Below, piece by piece: positions 1 to 7,559 of a stretch of 9,829 bases of DNA (within the stretch, counting starts at the first letter, position 1; every line of letters begins with the position of its first letter). The translations under genes and the position numbers were made by a program. Location: the NCBI GenBank assembly GCA_945861235.1, contig CAMATV010000093.1, positions 1 to 9,829 on the forward strand, written 5' to 3'. A model generated the notes under the pieces. That model worked only from the letters and a program-made list of their open reading frames with translations, was not told where the DNA came from and searched no databases. The DNA is from Opitutus sp. GAS368 (GTDB lineage: Bacteria; Verrucomicrobiota; Verrucomicrobiia; Opitutales; Opitutaceae).

Positions 1-1259
1 TCGGCGACATGTCGGCCTATCGCCCCGGAGCGGATGTGCAGACACCCCACCTCGATCGCCTCGCGGCGGAAGGGATGCGGTTCTCCCGCATGCGCGCCAA
101 TGCCACCGTGTGTTCGCCTACGCGCGCCGCGCTGATGAGCGGCCGTTACGCGGACCGCGTCGGCGTGCCCGGCCTCATCCGTACCGATCCGGCAAATACG
201 TGGGGCTATTTCGATCCCAAGGTACCGACGATCGCGAATCACTTGCGCGCGGCCGGCTATCACACCGCGATCATCGGCAAGTGGAACCTCGGCCTCACCG
301 CGCCCGGCACGCCTAACGACCGCGGCTTCGATTTTTTCCACGGCTTCCTCGACGACATGATGGACAGCTACACGACGCACCGCCGCCAGGGTCACAATTA
401 TATGCGCCGCGATCGCGAGGTCGTCGATCCGGTCGGACACGCCACGGATATTTTCACGGCGTGGGCGCGCGATTATCTGCGCGAGCGCGCCGCCGCGAAG
501 TCGCCCTTCTTTCTCTACCTCGCCTACAACGCCCCGCATTTTCCGATGGAGCCGCCCGCCGAGTGGCTCGCGCGCGTGCAGCGACGCGCGCCTGCCATGG
601 ACGGGAAACGCGCGCTGAACGTCGCGCTCGTCGAGCACTTCGATGATGGCGTCGGCCAGGTGCTCGCGGCGCTGAAGGCCACCGGCCTCGAGCAAAACAC
701 GCTCGTCGTGCTCACCTCCGACAACGGCGGCTCGCTCCCCCACGCGCAGAACAACGATCCGTGGCGCGACGGAAAACAAAGCCACTACGACGGCGGCTTA
801 CGCGTGCCGTTTGTGCTGCGGTGGCCGGGGAAAGTGACCCCCGGCACGACGAGCGACTACGCGGGCCTGACCTTCGATATTTTCGCGACGGCGCTCGAGG
901 CTGCGGGCATGACGCGTCCAGCCGGCACGGATGCCGTGAGCCTGCTGCCCGTGTTGCGCGGCGACGCGCCGGCGGCGTCAGCGGCGACGGAGCCGCGCGA
1001 GCTGTATTTTGTCCGTCGCGAAGGCGGCCCCGCGTACGGAGGAAAAAGCTACGAAGCGATCATCAAGGGCGACTGGAAGCTGATGCAAAACAGCCCCTAC
1101 GCTGCGCTCGAACTCTACAATCTGAAGGACGACCCGCAGGAGACGACCAACCTCTTCGCGGAAAATCAAAAGGTCGCGCGCGAACTCCAGGCCGCCCTCC
1201 GCCTCCACGTGCAGCGCGGCGGTACCACGCCGTGGCAGCCGCCCGCGGGCGGCAAGTAG
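1..1259 (+). CDS. Arylsulfatase-family sulfatase, 5' end outside window
   Basis: Hydrolyses sulfate esters, probably on a carbohydrate in the periplasm or outside the cell; the substrate cannot be told from sequence. The frame is open to the left edge. The ATG at position 9 is internal, because 'GDMSAY' and 'DVQTPHLDRLA' match the family segment after the N-terminal metal-binding Asp pair, so the signal peptide and that Asp pair are missing. Numbering from that Met: CSPTRAALMSGRY at 35-47 is the formylglycine signature (C35, P37, R39), GYHTAIIGKWNLG is at 83-95, the H177 motif is in 'YNAPHFP', D238-N239 are in 'TSDNGG', and K256 comes before 'YDGGLRVPF'. The C-terminal 'GDWKLMQ' and 'LELYNLKDDPQETTNL' (residues 354-382) are typical of the family. 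Odd point: residue 93 is Asn where GKWHLG normally has an active-site His. A maturation enzyme would be needed to convert C35 and is not in the window. It converges with the receptor gene. The family call is very secure. Confidence 0.95.
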   Translation, partial: GDMSAYRPGADVQTPHLDRLAAEGMRFSRMRANATVCSPTRAALMSGRYADRVGVPGLIRTDPANTWGYFDPKVPTIANHLRAAGYHTAIIGKWNLGLTAPGTPNDRGFDFFHGFLDDMMDSYTTHRRQGHNYMRRDREVVDPVGHATDIFTAWARDYLRERAAAKSPFFLYLAYNAPHFPMEPPAEWLARVQRRAPAMDGKRALNVALVEHFDDGVGQVLAALKATGLEQNTLVVLTSDNGGSLPHAQNNDPWRDGKQSHYDGGLRVPFVLRWPGKVTPGTTSDYAGLTFDIFATALEAAGMTRPAGTDAVSLLPVLRGDAPAASAATEPRELYFVRREGGPAYGGKSYEAIIKGDWKLMQNSPYAALELYNLKDDPQETTNLFAENQKVARELQAALRLHVQRGGTTPWQPPAGGK

Positions 1260-1263
1260 GCAG

Positions 1264-1287
1264 ACGAAGCCGACAAACGAAGCCAAC
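1264..1287 (+). repeat. Short direct repeat after the sulfatase stop
   Basis: ACGAAGCC occurs at 1264-1271 and again at 1277-1284 (13-bp period). The following bases (G/A)AC extend the match to 10 of 11. It lies just behind the sulfatase stop codon. No function is evident; it could be chance. Confidence 0.35.
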
Positions 1288-1314
1288 GGAGTCAGCTGTT
1301 GCCTGAGATGCAAC

Positions 1315-1344
1315 CGCCGGATGCGGACAACCGCACGTCCGGTG
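1315..1344 (+). other. Hairpin with ACAA loop in the sulfatase 3' region
   Basis: Bases 1317-1326 (CCGGATGCGG) pair with 1331-1335 (CCGCA) and 1338-1342 (TCCGG), leaving a four-base ACAA loop and a CG bulge at 1336-1337. A C-G and a G-U pair extend the stem to 12 pairs at 1315-1344. The G-U pair exists only in plus-strand RNA. There is no T-run after it, so it is not a classical intrinsic terminator, but it may stabilise the 3' end of the sulfatase mRNA. Confidence 0.45.
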
Positions 1345-1352
1345 ATATGGAA

Positions 1353-1380
1353 GGGTCACGGGGCGCAATCCCTGTGACCC
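1353..1380 (+). terminator. Possible terminator-like stem-loop between convergent genes
   Basis: Left arm GGGTCACGGGG (1353-1363) pairs with right arm CCCTGTGACCC (1370-1380) over all 11 positions, including one G-U, around the six-base loop CGCAAT. It lies midway between the convergent sulfatase and receptor stops, where a transcription stop is expected. Neither strand has a proper T-run behind it: the plus strand continues ATCCGATC and the minus strand TTCCATATC. It may be a weak terminator, a 3'-end stabiliser or part of a dispersed palindromic repeat. The G-U pair favours a role in plus-strand RNA. Confidence 0.4.
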
Positions 1381-1398
1381 ATCCGATCAAGGCCGCAG

Positions 1399-1434
1399 GA
1401 GTTGCGAGCCAGCTCGCTCCCGCCGCCGCGACTC
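1399..1434 (+). other. Third potential hairpin near the receptor stop
   Basis: GAGTTGCG (1399-1406) can pair with CGCGACTC (1427-1434), eight pairs with one U-G, around a 20-base loop. A competing small palindrome, GCGAGC-CA-GCTCGC, lies at 1404-1417. The structure ends four bases before the receptor's stop codon. Support is weaker than for the two upstream hairpins, since GC-rich DNA gives such matches readily. Confidence 0.3.
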
Positions 1435-1437
1435 ACC

Positions 1438-4395
1438 TCAGAACCCCAGTCCCACCGTCAGCCGGAATTTCCGCGGCTCAAGCAGCAGCACGCGCGTGGT
1501 GCCGGATTTGAAATTATTGTAGCGAAGCGGCATCACCTCGTCTTCGTCGGTGAGGTTCGTGACGTTGAGTTGCACCGTCAGGTCGGTGCTCCTCCGCCCC
1601 ACGTTGAGCTTTCGCCGATAGCCGACGAAGGTGTCCATCTTGAAGTCCTCGGGGCCGTAATACGTTGCGCCAAAGGTCCGGTTGCCGTTCGGGGCGCGGC
1701 CGAGATACGCGCGGCCGAGCGCGGAGGTGCCTTGCCAGCGGATACCGCTGCCGACGAATGCGCCCCGGAATTTCCCCTCGGTCATCGTGTAGCGGCCGCT
1801 CACGTTACCCTTATACGGGCGCTCGCCGTATCCGAAATTGTAGAACTCGCGCACGCCTGCCATCACGCGTTGGAGCGACGCGGCCTCGGCGTCGATCGTC
1901 AGGCCGGACGCAGAATTGACGAGCGCGCCGGAGCCGGGCGTGCGGTGCCAGTAGGCGTTCTCGCGCTCGAACCAGCCTTCAAACTCGGGCACGATCGAGG
2001 ACCGGTCCGTCTTCGTGTAGGAGAAATTCACGACGGCGGTGAGGTTCTTTGTGACGTTAAACCACGCGGAGAGTTCGTAGCCGCGGTTCACGATGTCGGA
2101 GGTGCCGGTGAGGTTGGCTTCGTCGCCGATCAGGTGCGCGGTGTACTCGGTGGCAGTGATACGGTTGGCGGCGAGCAGCGTGTCGAGGATGCGCGTGCTC
2201 GGGGCGACGAGGTTGTTTTCGCCGGAGTTGAGCCCGATGCCGAAGGTGCCGCCGCTCGATTGTTTCTGGGAGGTTTGGAAGGCCGTCGCGCGCAGAAACA
2301 CTTTTCCGTCGAGCAGGTTCAGCATGAAGCCGGCGTCGTCGCTCAGGCCGTCGAAGGGCGGCGGGAGCTTTTCATCGGGGAGCACGCGCGCGTTGAGCGG
2401 CGGCTGGGCGTTGTTGTTGGCATGGTTGTAGAAAACGGAAAACACCTTCGTCGCGTGGAAGACGCTGCCGAGTGTGCTGGTGATCGGCTTGAATTCCGTC
2501 TGGTCCACGACCTCCGCGGTGAACTTGACCGTGTTTTGAATCGCGAGGCCGGCACGCACGTCGGGATCGTTGGCGGAGAGGCGGGTGTCGCCGTGTTGGT
2601 CGAAGCGGATGCGATCGCCGCGGATGCCGGCGGTGATCACGAGGCGCGAGTCGAAAAACGCACTCTGCGTCGCCGCGAGCAGTGTAGCGACGGTCCGGCC
2701 GATGAAGCCGCCCGCTACGCTCGAGTTGATGAAGGTGTTGTGGTAAGTCTTACCGTCGCGTACGACGGTGAAGTTGTCCGTGCCCTGGCCGACGAAGTAG
2801 GTGTCGAAATTGCCGGGTACGACGTAGTGCCGCCGGAAAACGAAGTTCGCCGCATTTTCCGGCAGCGCGGCGTTGCCGATGGGCACGCCGGCGGCATCGA
2901 CGAGAATCTCGACGCCGGGGTAACGGAATGCGCTCAGCTTTCCGTGTTCCGCCATGCCGGCGAGTTTGTGTCGGCCGAAGGTTTTCCCGAGATCGAGCTC
3001 CCACGCGAGGGAAGCGCGGGCGACATCGTTGCCGGTTTGTCCACGGTCGACCACCCAGCGGCTTTCGAGGTAGAGCGCGCGCGCGTTGGGATTCGCCACC
3101 GGGGTCGCGCCGCCGGCCGGATCGGGGATGACGGTGTTCGGGTCGCCGGTAAAAAGGACAGAGTTGTTGACGGGCGCTTTTACCCACTGCTTCGAACGTT
3201 CGCGGTTGTAGGCGAGCTCGAGGGTGAGGTTCGGGGCGAGCCGCTGCTCGACAGTCGTGATGACCCGGTCGAAATTCGTGTCGCGCCCCGCGCCCGGGCC
3301 ATAGGTGCTGATGCGAAACGGAATCTGCGACGCAGGCACCATGGACAATCCCGCGCGGAGGTCGGCGGCGAGGTTGAGATCGTCGTAGGTGCTCTCGAGT
3401 AATCGGAAATTGGTGACATTTTTCGTGGTGACCACAAACGGCGTGGCGCCGCTGCCGGACGTGATGTAGATATTTTTTACCGCGGTGTTGCGGTTGATGC
3501 CGGTGGCGCGGTTCGCGGTGGTCCACGCCGCGTCGTTGAGGGTCGCGGAACCGCTCGCCTGCCAGAGCGCGAGCGCGTCGAACGCGTTCAGCGGCCGGGT
3601 GACGTGGGACTTCATTTGCCCGTTCTCGTAGTTGGCGATGACGGTCGTGTTTTTCCACGGGTTCACGCGGAGCGACAACGCGCCCCGGCTGCTGTCGTTA
3701 TAATCCCAGCGACGCCAGCCGCCGGAATTTTGGAGGAGCCCATTGAGCCGCAAGGCGATTTTCCCGGGAAGGATAACCTGATTGTGGTCGAGCTCGAAGC
3801 GCCGGTGAGCCCATTCGCCCACTTGGGTCCGGAGCGAGGTGCGGTTCCGCGCCACCTGCGCGCGTTTGGTCATGATATTGACGAGCCCGCCGGGCGAACC
3901 GAAGCCGAAGAGGATGGAGTTGGGTCCGCCCGAGAGTTCGAGGCGCTCGGTATTGTAGGTGTCGACGGCGATGCCCGTTTCAAAAAAATCTACGGCGGTG
4001 CTCGCGGAGAGTCCGCGCACGCGGATGCGGGTGTCGCGCAGATCGCTGCCGCCGAGGAACGAGGTGCTGGCGTCGGCCGAGGCATCGAGCATGTCCACCT
4101 GCATGTTCGGCGCGTAGCCGATGATGTCGGCCAGCGAGGTCGCGCCGAAGTCGGAGAGAAATTCCGGTGTAAAGACCATGACGGCCGCCGCCGTGTCCTT
4201 GAGGCTGCTGTTGAGCCGGCTGCCGGACATGGTGTTGCCGGCCTGGTAGCCGACATCTTTTTCGCCCGTGACCTCGAAGGGTGAGAGCACGGTGACCTCG
4301 GCTGGGGTCGGGGTCCGCGGCTCGGCGGCGGGGAGCGGCGGCAGGGTGGCGAGCAGCGCGGTGCAGAGCAGAAACGGACGGGAAGGCGTGGTCAT
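1438..4395 (-). CDS. TonB-dependent outer-membrane receptor
   Basis: Outer-membrane beta-barrel transporter that uses TonB/ExbBD energy to import a large ligand such as an oligosaccharide, siderophore or cobalamin; the ligand is unknown. The start at 4395 gives 985 residues. Here 'MTTPSRPFLLCTALLATLPP' forms a signal peptide with likely cleavage after the LPAA near residue 24. The same frame reads back to an ATG at 4554, but those extra 53 residues are basic and unlike a signal peptide. Residues 34-50, with VLSPFEVTG, stand where the TonB box belongs. The plug spans roughly 60-180 and includes 'TRIRVRGL' and 'LELSGGPNSILFGFGSPGG' ending in 'NIMTKRA'. The rest is barrel. It ends 'LEPRKFRLTVGLGF' with a terminal Phe, the usual barrel assembly signal. 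No SD is seen: the ATG follows GGCCACCCC. It is divergent from the cytochrome-type gene and may share control with it. Confidence 0.95.
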   Translation of the reverse strand: MTTPSRPFLLCTALLATLPPLPAAEPRTPTPAEVTVLSPFEVTGEKDVGYQAGNTMSGSRLNSSLKDTAAAVMVFTPEFLSDFGATSLADIIGYAPNMQVDMLDASADASTSFLGGSDLRDTRIRVRGLSASTAVDFFETGIAVDTYNTERLELSGGPNSILFGFGSPGGLVNIMTKRAQVARNRTSLRTQVGEWAHRRFELDHNQVILPGKIALRLNGLLQNSGGWRRWDYNDSSRGALSLRVNPWKNTTVIANYENGQMKSHVTRPLNAFDALALWQASGSATLNDAAWTTANRATGINRNTAVKNIYITSGSGATPFVVTTKNVTNFRLLESTYDDLNLAADLRAGLSMVPASQIPFRISTYGPGAGRDTNFDRVITTVEQRLAPNLTLELAYNRERSKQWVKAPVNNSVLFTGDPNTVIPDPAGGATPVANPNARALYLESRWVVDRGQTGNDVARASLAWELDLGKTFGRHKLAGMAEHGKLSAFRYPGVEILVDAAGVPIGNAALPENAANFVFRRHYVVPGNFDTYFVGQGTDNFTVVRDGKTYHNTFINSSVAGGFIGRTVATLLAATQSAFFDSRLVITAGIRGDRIRFDQHGDTRLSANDPDVRAGLAIQNTVKFTAEVVDQTEFKPITSTLGSVFHATKVFSVFYNHANNNAQPPLNARVLPDEKLPPPFDGLSDDAGFMLNLLDGKVFLRATAFQTSQKQSSGGTFGIGLNSGENNLVAPSTRILDTLLAANRITATEYTAHLIGDEANLTGTSDIVNRGYELSAWFNVTKNLTAVVNFSYTKTDRSSIVPEFEGWFERENAYWHRTPGSGALVNSASGLTIDAEAASLQRVMAGVREFYNFGYGERPYKGNVSGRYTMTEGKFRGAFVGSGIRWQGTSALGRAYLGRAPNGNRTFGATYYGPEDFKMDTFVGYRRKLNVGRRSTDLTVQLNVTNLTDEDEVMPLRYNNFKSGTTRVLLLEPRKFRLTVGLGF

Positions 4396-4552
4396 GGGGT
4401 GGCCGCAGAAGGGTGGGAATCGGGGGCGGCGTGGGGGAGGTAGCGCGGAAAAACACTCGCGGGCAAGATTCGCGTTTGATTTTTGGATGAAGCTGGGCTC
4501 TTGATTTCGAAGCTGTGCTCGCTTCTCCTTCGGGCGCGCTGATCCCACGCTC
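4396..4552. promoter_or_regulatory. Divergent intergenic control region
   Basis: This 157-bp stretch separates the starts of the divergent receptor and PSD1-type genes and must hold both promoters unless transcription enters from elsewhere. An AT-richer core lies at about 4467-4510, against GC-rich flanks. TTGATT occurs at 4476-4481 and 4501-4506, but no TATAAT-like box sits 16-18 bp downstream of either, so I assign no promoter. TTCGAA (4506-4511) is a palindrome next to the second copy of the 12-bp repeat listed separately. Confidence 0.5.
4489..4520 (+). repeat. 12-bp direct repeat, 20-bp period; possible operator
   Basis: GAAGCTGGGCTC (4489-4500) and GAAGCTGTGCTC (4509-4520) differ at one base, and their starts are exactly 20 bp apart, about two helical turns. 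They therefore face the same side of the helix, as for a regulator binding tandem sites. They lie 33-64 bp upstream of the start at 4553 and 94-125 bp upstream of the receptor start at 4395. The second copy also overlaps a small inverted repeat, GAAGC/GCTTC (4509-4513 and 4521-4525). Regulator binding is inference. Confidence 0.45.
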
Positions 4553-7525
4553 ATGACTAGTCACCCCACCCTTTTGGCCTTGGCCGGCGTTCTGACGCTT
4601 TCGGGCGGAATCGCGCGCGGCGCGGCTGCGGCCGACATCGAATTTTTCGAAAAGAAAATCCGACCGCTGCTCGTCGAGCGTTGCTACGAATGCCACTCGG
4701 GGGAGCCCGGGAAAAAAATCAAGGGCGGCCTGCGCCTGGATCATGCGGACGGCTGGCGGATGGGCGGCGATTCCGGCCCGGCGATCGTGGCGGGCAACGT
4801 CGAGCAGAGCGCGTTGATTAAGGCCGTGCGCTACACGGGACTCGATTTCGAGGCGATGCCGCCGAAGACCCAACTGCCGAGCGAGGAAGTGGCCCTCCTC
4901 GAGGAGTGGGTGAAACGCGGCGCGCCCTCGCCCGAAGGACCGCCGGTCGCCCTAGCTGCGAATGCGGCAGGCGCGGCGGATGCGAAACCGAAACAGGTCG
5001 GCCTCACGATCGAGGAAGGGAAGAAATTCTGGGCCTTCGTGCCGCCGGTGAAACCAGCGGTCCCAGCGGCGGCGAACAACTGGCCCCGCACCGACATCGA
5101 CCGTTTTGTCGCCGCGCCCTGGGCGGCGAAAGGCCTGAAGCCCGCTGGCGATGCCGACCGCGCGGTGCTGTTGCGCCGGGCGTCGTTCGACCTGACCGGA
5201 CTGCCGCCGACGCCCGAGGCGCTCGAGGCGTTTGTGCGCGATGCGCGGTCCACGCCCGAGGCGTTCGCGGTGGCGGTGGATGCGATGCTGGCCTCGCCGC
5301 AGTTCGGCGAGCGCTGGGGCCGGCACTGGCTCGATGTGGCGCGCTTTGCGGAATCGAGTGGCGGCGGCCGCACCCTGATGTTCAAGGACGCGTGGCGCTA
5401 CCGCGACTATGTGGTGGACGCGTTCAACCGCGACCTGCCCTTCGACCAATTTATCCGCGAGCAGCTCGCCGGCGATCTCTTGCCCGCCGCGACGCCCGAC
5501 GAAAAGCGCCGCCAGATCACCGCGACGGCGTTTCTCGCGCTGGGCCCGACCAACTATGAGGAGCAGAACAAAGACGCGCTCCGCATGGACATTGTGGACG
5601 AGCAGCTCGACACGCTCGGCAAGGCGTTTCTCGGGATGACGATTGGCTGCGCGCGCTGCCACGATCACAAATTCGATCCCGTGCCGACGCGCGACTACTA
5701 CGCGCTCGCCGGGATTCTCCGCAGCACGCATACGCTGCACAACTACACCGACAACGTCGCCAAGTGGGTGGACACCTCGCTGCCTGCGAATCCGGCGGTG
5801 GAGCTCGAGCTCGCTGCGCAGGAGGCCAAGGTTGCCGCGCTCGAAAAACAAATTGCCCGGTTGCGCAAGTCCGCCGGTGCGCCCCCCGCCGGTCAGGCGG
5901 TCGCACTCGCAGCGCTCCCCGGCGTCGTGCTCGACGACCAGCAGGCGAAGATCGTCGGCGGCTGGAGCAACTCGAAGACCGTGAAACCTTATCTCGGTAC
6001 CGGCTACCTGACCGACAACAATGAGGATAAGGGCCGTCGCACCGTCACGTTTACACCGGTGATTCCTCAGACTGGCCACTACGAGGTGCGTTTCGCCTAC
6101 ACCCCGCAGCCCAATCGCGCGACCAACGTCCCGGTCACCATTCTCCACGCCGACGGTGAGAGCACCGTGGTCGTCAACCAGCGCACAGCGCCGCCGCTCG
6201 CGGGGCACTTCGTGAGCCTTGGGCAGTTTCGCTTCGAGAAAGACGGCGCCGGCTACGTGCTCGTGTCGAACGAGGGCACGGACGGCTACGTGATCGTGGA
6301 CGCGCTGCAGGTCCTCGCGGCCGATGGGCGCGCGGAACCGCCGTCCGTCGTCTTGGCTGGCACCTCCAATCGTCCGAAAAAGGCCGCCAAGAAAACGCTG
6401 GCCGAGCCAGCCGATCCCGCCGATCCCGCTGATCCCGCGGCCCGCAAAACTGCGGCGGAGTTACGCGGGCTGGAGGCCGACCTGAAAAAACTGACTGCGA
6501 GCGGACCCAAGCGTGCGGTCGCGATGAGCGTGCGCGAGGCGACCGGCGAAATCGGCGACACTGAGATCCGTATCCGCGGCGTCGCGCGCAGCCTCGGCGC
6601 GAAGGCGCCACGCGGCCTGCTGCAAGTCGCGGCGCACGGCGCGCCACCGCAATTCTCGCCCGGCGAAAGCGGCCGGCGTGAGCTGGCCGACTGGATCGCG
6701 AGCGCCGCCCATCCGCTCACCGCGCGCGTGATCGCGAATCGCGCGTGGGGCTGGCTGATGGGTGCGGGCCTCGTGCGCACGGTCGATAATTTCGGCACGA
6801 CCGGCGAGCGCCCCTCGCATCCCGAGCTGCTCGATTACCTCGCGCAGCAGTTTGTGGCCGACGGCTGGTCGGTTAAGAAGCTGGTCCGCGCCATCGTGCT
6901 CGCGCGCACCTATCAACTCGCCGCCGCGCCGCCGCCCGACGCCGCGCGCCTCGATCCGGACAACCGCCTCTTTTCGCACGCGAACCGCCGCCGGCTCGAA
7001 GCCGAGGAAATCCGCGATGCCATGCTCGCTGCGAGCGGCCAGCTCGATTTCGCGATCGGTGGGCCGAACATCGCCGGCCCCGCCGCAGCAGCGGTGTCGG
7101 GAGAATACGGTTACGTTTTCACCGATACGCGTCGCAGCCTCTACACGCCGGCGTTTCGCAACCGGCGGCTGGAGCTCTTCGAGGTCTTCGACTTCGCCGA
7201 CATTAACGCGTCCATCGGCCAGCGCGCGGCGACGACGGTCGCGCCGCAGGCGCTTTTTCTAATGAACCACCCCTTCGTGATCGAGCAGGCGAAACTCGCC
7301 GCGACGCGCACCCTCGGCAGCGGTGCCGCCGACGATACCGCGCGGCTTGATCGTGCTTATCGCGTCGCTCTCGGCCGCGTGCCGACGGCGAAGGAGCGCG
7401 CGCTGGCGCTGCAGTTTGTGAGTGGCGCGAGCAGCGAAGGTACCGGCGAGGTCGCGCGGGCCGACGCGTGGGCGCAGTTGCACCAGTCGCTTTTCGCCTG
7501 CGTGGATTTCCGTTATCTCGAGTGA
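4553..7525 (+). CDS. PSCyt1-DUF1549-DUF1553 (PSD1) protein with golvesin/CBD-like insert
   Basis: A 990-residue exported protein of the planctomycete-type cytochrome family; its reaction is unknown. It starts with a short hydrophobic signal (LLALAGVLTLSGGIARGAAA, 7-26). PSCyt1 follows at about 28-125, with heme motif CYECH (44-48) and 'MPPK' (102-105), whose Met is a plausible axial ligand. DUF1549/PSCyt2 spans about 179-395, with 'RRASFDLTGLPPTPE' (208-222), 'RWGRHWLDVARFAES' and a second CxxCH, 'GCARCHDHKFDP' (365-376). A short coiled coil (about 415-440) leads into a domain at about 456-590 resembling the golvesin C-terminal/xanthan-lyase carbohydrate-binding module ('NRATNVPVTILHADG', 'NEGTDGYVIVDALQVL'). 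An Ala/Lys/Pro linker with three ADP repeats follows. DUF1553 covers about 655-985 ('RRELADWI', 'NRAWGWLMGAGLVRTVDNFG', 'LARTYQ'). It is probably periplasmic or surface-exposed and first of three co-oriented exported genes. The ATG follows CACGCTC, with no SD. The family is secure; the golvesin-like call is from memory of that fold. Confidence 0.95.
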   Translation: MTSHPTLLALAGVLTLSGGIARGAAAADIEFFEKKIRPLLVERCYECHSGEPGKKIKGGLRLDHADGWRMGGDSGPAIVAGNVEQSALIKAVRYTGLDFEAMPPKTQLPSEEVALLEEWVKRGAPSPEGPPVALAANAAGAADAKPKQVGLTIEEGKKFWAFVPPVKPAVPAAANNWPRTDIDRFVAAPWAAKGLKPAGDADRAVLLRRASFDLTGLPPTPEALEAFVRDARSTPEAFAVAVDAMLASPQFGERWGRHWLDVARFAESSGGGRTLMFKDAWRYRDYVVDAFNRDLPFDQFIREQLAGDLLPAATPDEKRRQITATAFLALGPTNYEEQNKDALRMDIVDEQLDTLGKAFLGMTIGCARCHDHKFDPVPTRDYYALAGILRSTHTLHNYTDNVAKWVDTSLPANPAVELELAAQEAKVAALEKQIARLRKSAGAPPAGQAVALAALPGVVLDDQQAKIVGGWSNSKTVKPYLGTGYLTDNNEDKGRRTVTFTPVIPQTGHYEVRFAYTPQPNRATNVPVTILHADGESTVVVNQRTAPPLAGHFVSLGQFRFEKDGAGYVLVSNEGTDGYVIVDALQVLAADGRAEPPSVVLAGTSNRPKKAAKKTLAEPADPADPADPAARKTAAELRGLEADLKKLTASGPKRAVAMSVREATGEIGDTEIRIRGVARSLGAKAPRGLLQVAAHGAPPQFSPGESGRRELADWIASAAHPLTARVIANRAWGWLMGAGLVRTVDNFGTTGERPSHPELLDYLAQQFVADGWSVKKLVRAIVLARTYQLAAAPPPDAARLDPDNRLFSHANRRRLEAEEIRDAMLAASGQLDFAIGGPNIAGPAAAAVSGEYGYVFTDTRRSLYTPAFRNRRLELFEVFDFADINASIGQRAATTVAPQALFLMNHPFVIEQAKLAATRTLGSGAADDTARLDRAYRVALGRVPTAKERALALQFVSGASSEGTGEVARADAWAQLHQSLFACVDFRYLE
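6410..6436 (+). repeat. Three tandem 9-base units coding Ala-Asp-Pro
   Basis: GCCGATCCC at 6410-6418 and 6419-6427 is followed by GCTGATCCC at 6428-6436. They encode ADPADPADP (residues 620-628) in the linker between the golvesin-like domain and DUF1553. One synonymous base separates the third unit from the others. This is an in-frame repeat that could expand or shrink without breaking the gene. Confidence 0.85.
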
Positions 7526-7559
7526 TGCTCCCACCGATTACACTCGAACCATGATTTTT
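7518..7559 (+). terminator. Inverted repeat over the PSD1 stop, followed by T5
   Basis: TCGAGTG (7518-7524) and CACTCGA (7541-7547) are perfect inverted copies with a 16-base loop, and the TGA stop (7523-7525) sits in the left arm. A run of five T (7555-7559) follows seven bases after the stem. This resembles a weak intrinsic terminator or attenuator between two genes that otherwise look co-transcribed, but the short stem and long loop make it marginal. Ribosomes reaching the stop codon would open the stem. Confidence 0.3.

Noticed and set aside
9..11. ATG at 9 as the sulfatase start
   Set aside because: The frame is open upstream and this Met falls inside the conserved segment equivalent to 'GDLG.YG', so it is internal to a longer protein.
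1402..3402. Long plus-strand open frame antisense to the receptor
   Set aside because: It lies wholly opposite the receptor, whose plug and barrel motifs are clear. The product has no recognisable domain and the skewed Val/Glu/Arg/Gly/Ala composition of a GC-rich antisense frame.
4476..4506. TTGATT boxes as -35 elements in the divergent region
   Set aside because: No -10-like hexamer lies 16-18 bp downstream of either copy, so no promoter is assigned.
4396..4554. N-terminal extension of the receptor to an ATG at 4554
   Set aside because: The 53 extra residues are basic and lack a signal peptide, while a proper signal peptide starts at the internal Met at 4395. The extension would also overlap the divergent start at 4553.
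4952..6208. Minus-strand open frame inside the PSD1-type gene
   Set aside because: Antisense shadow of a well-supported gene in GC-rich DNA, with Arg/Val/Ala-rich composition and no motif.
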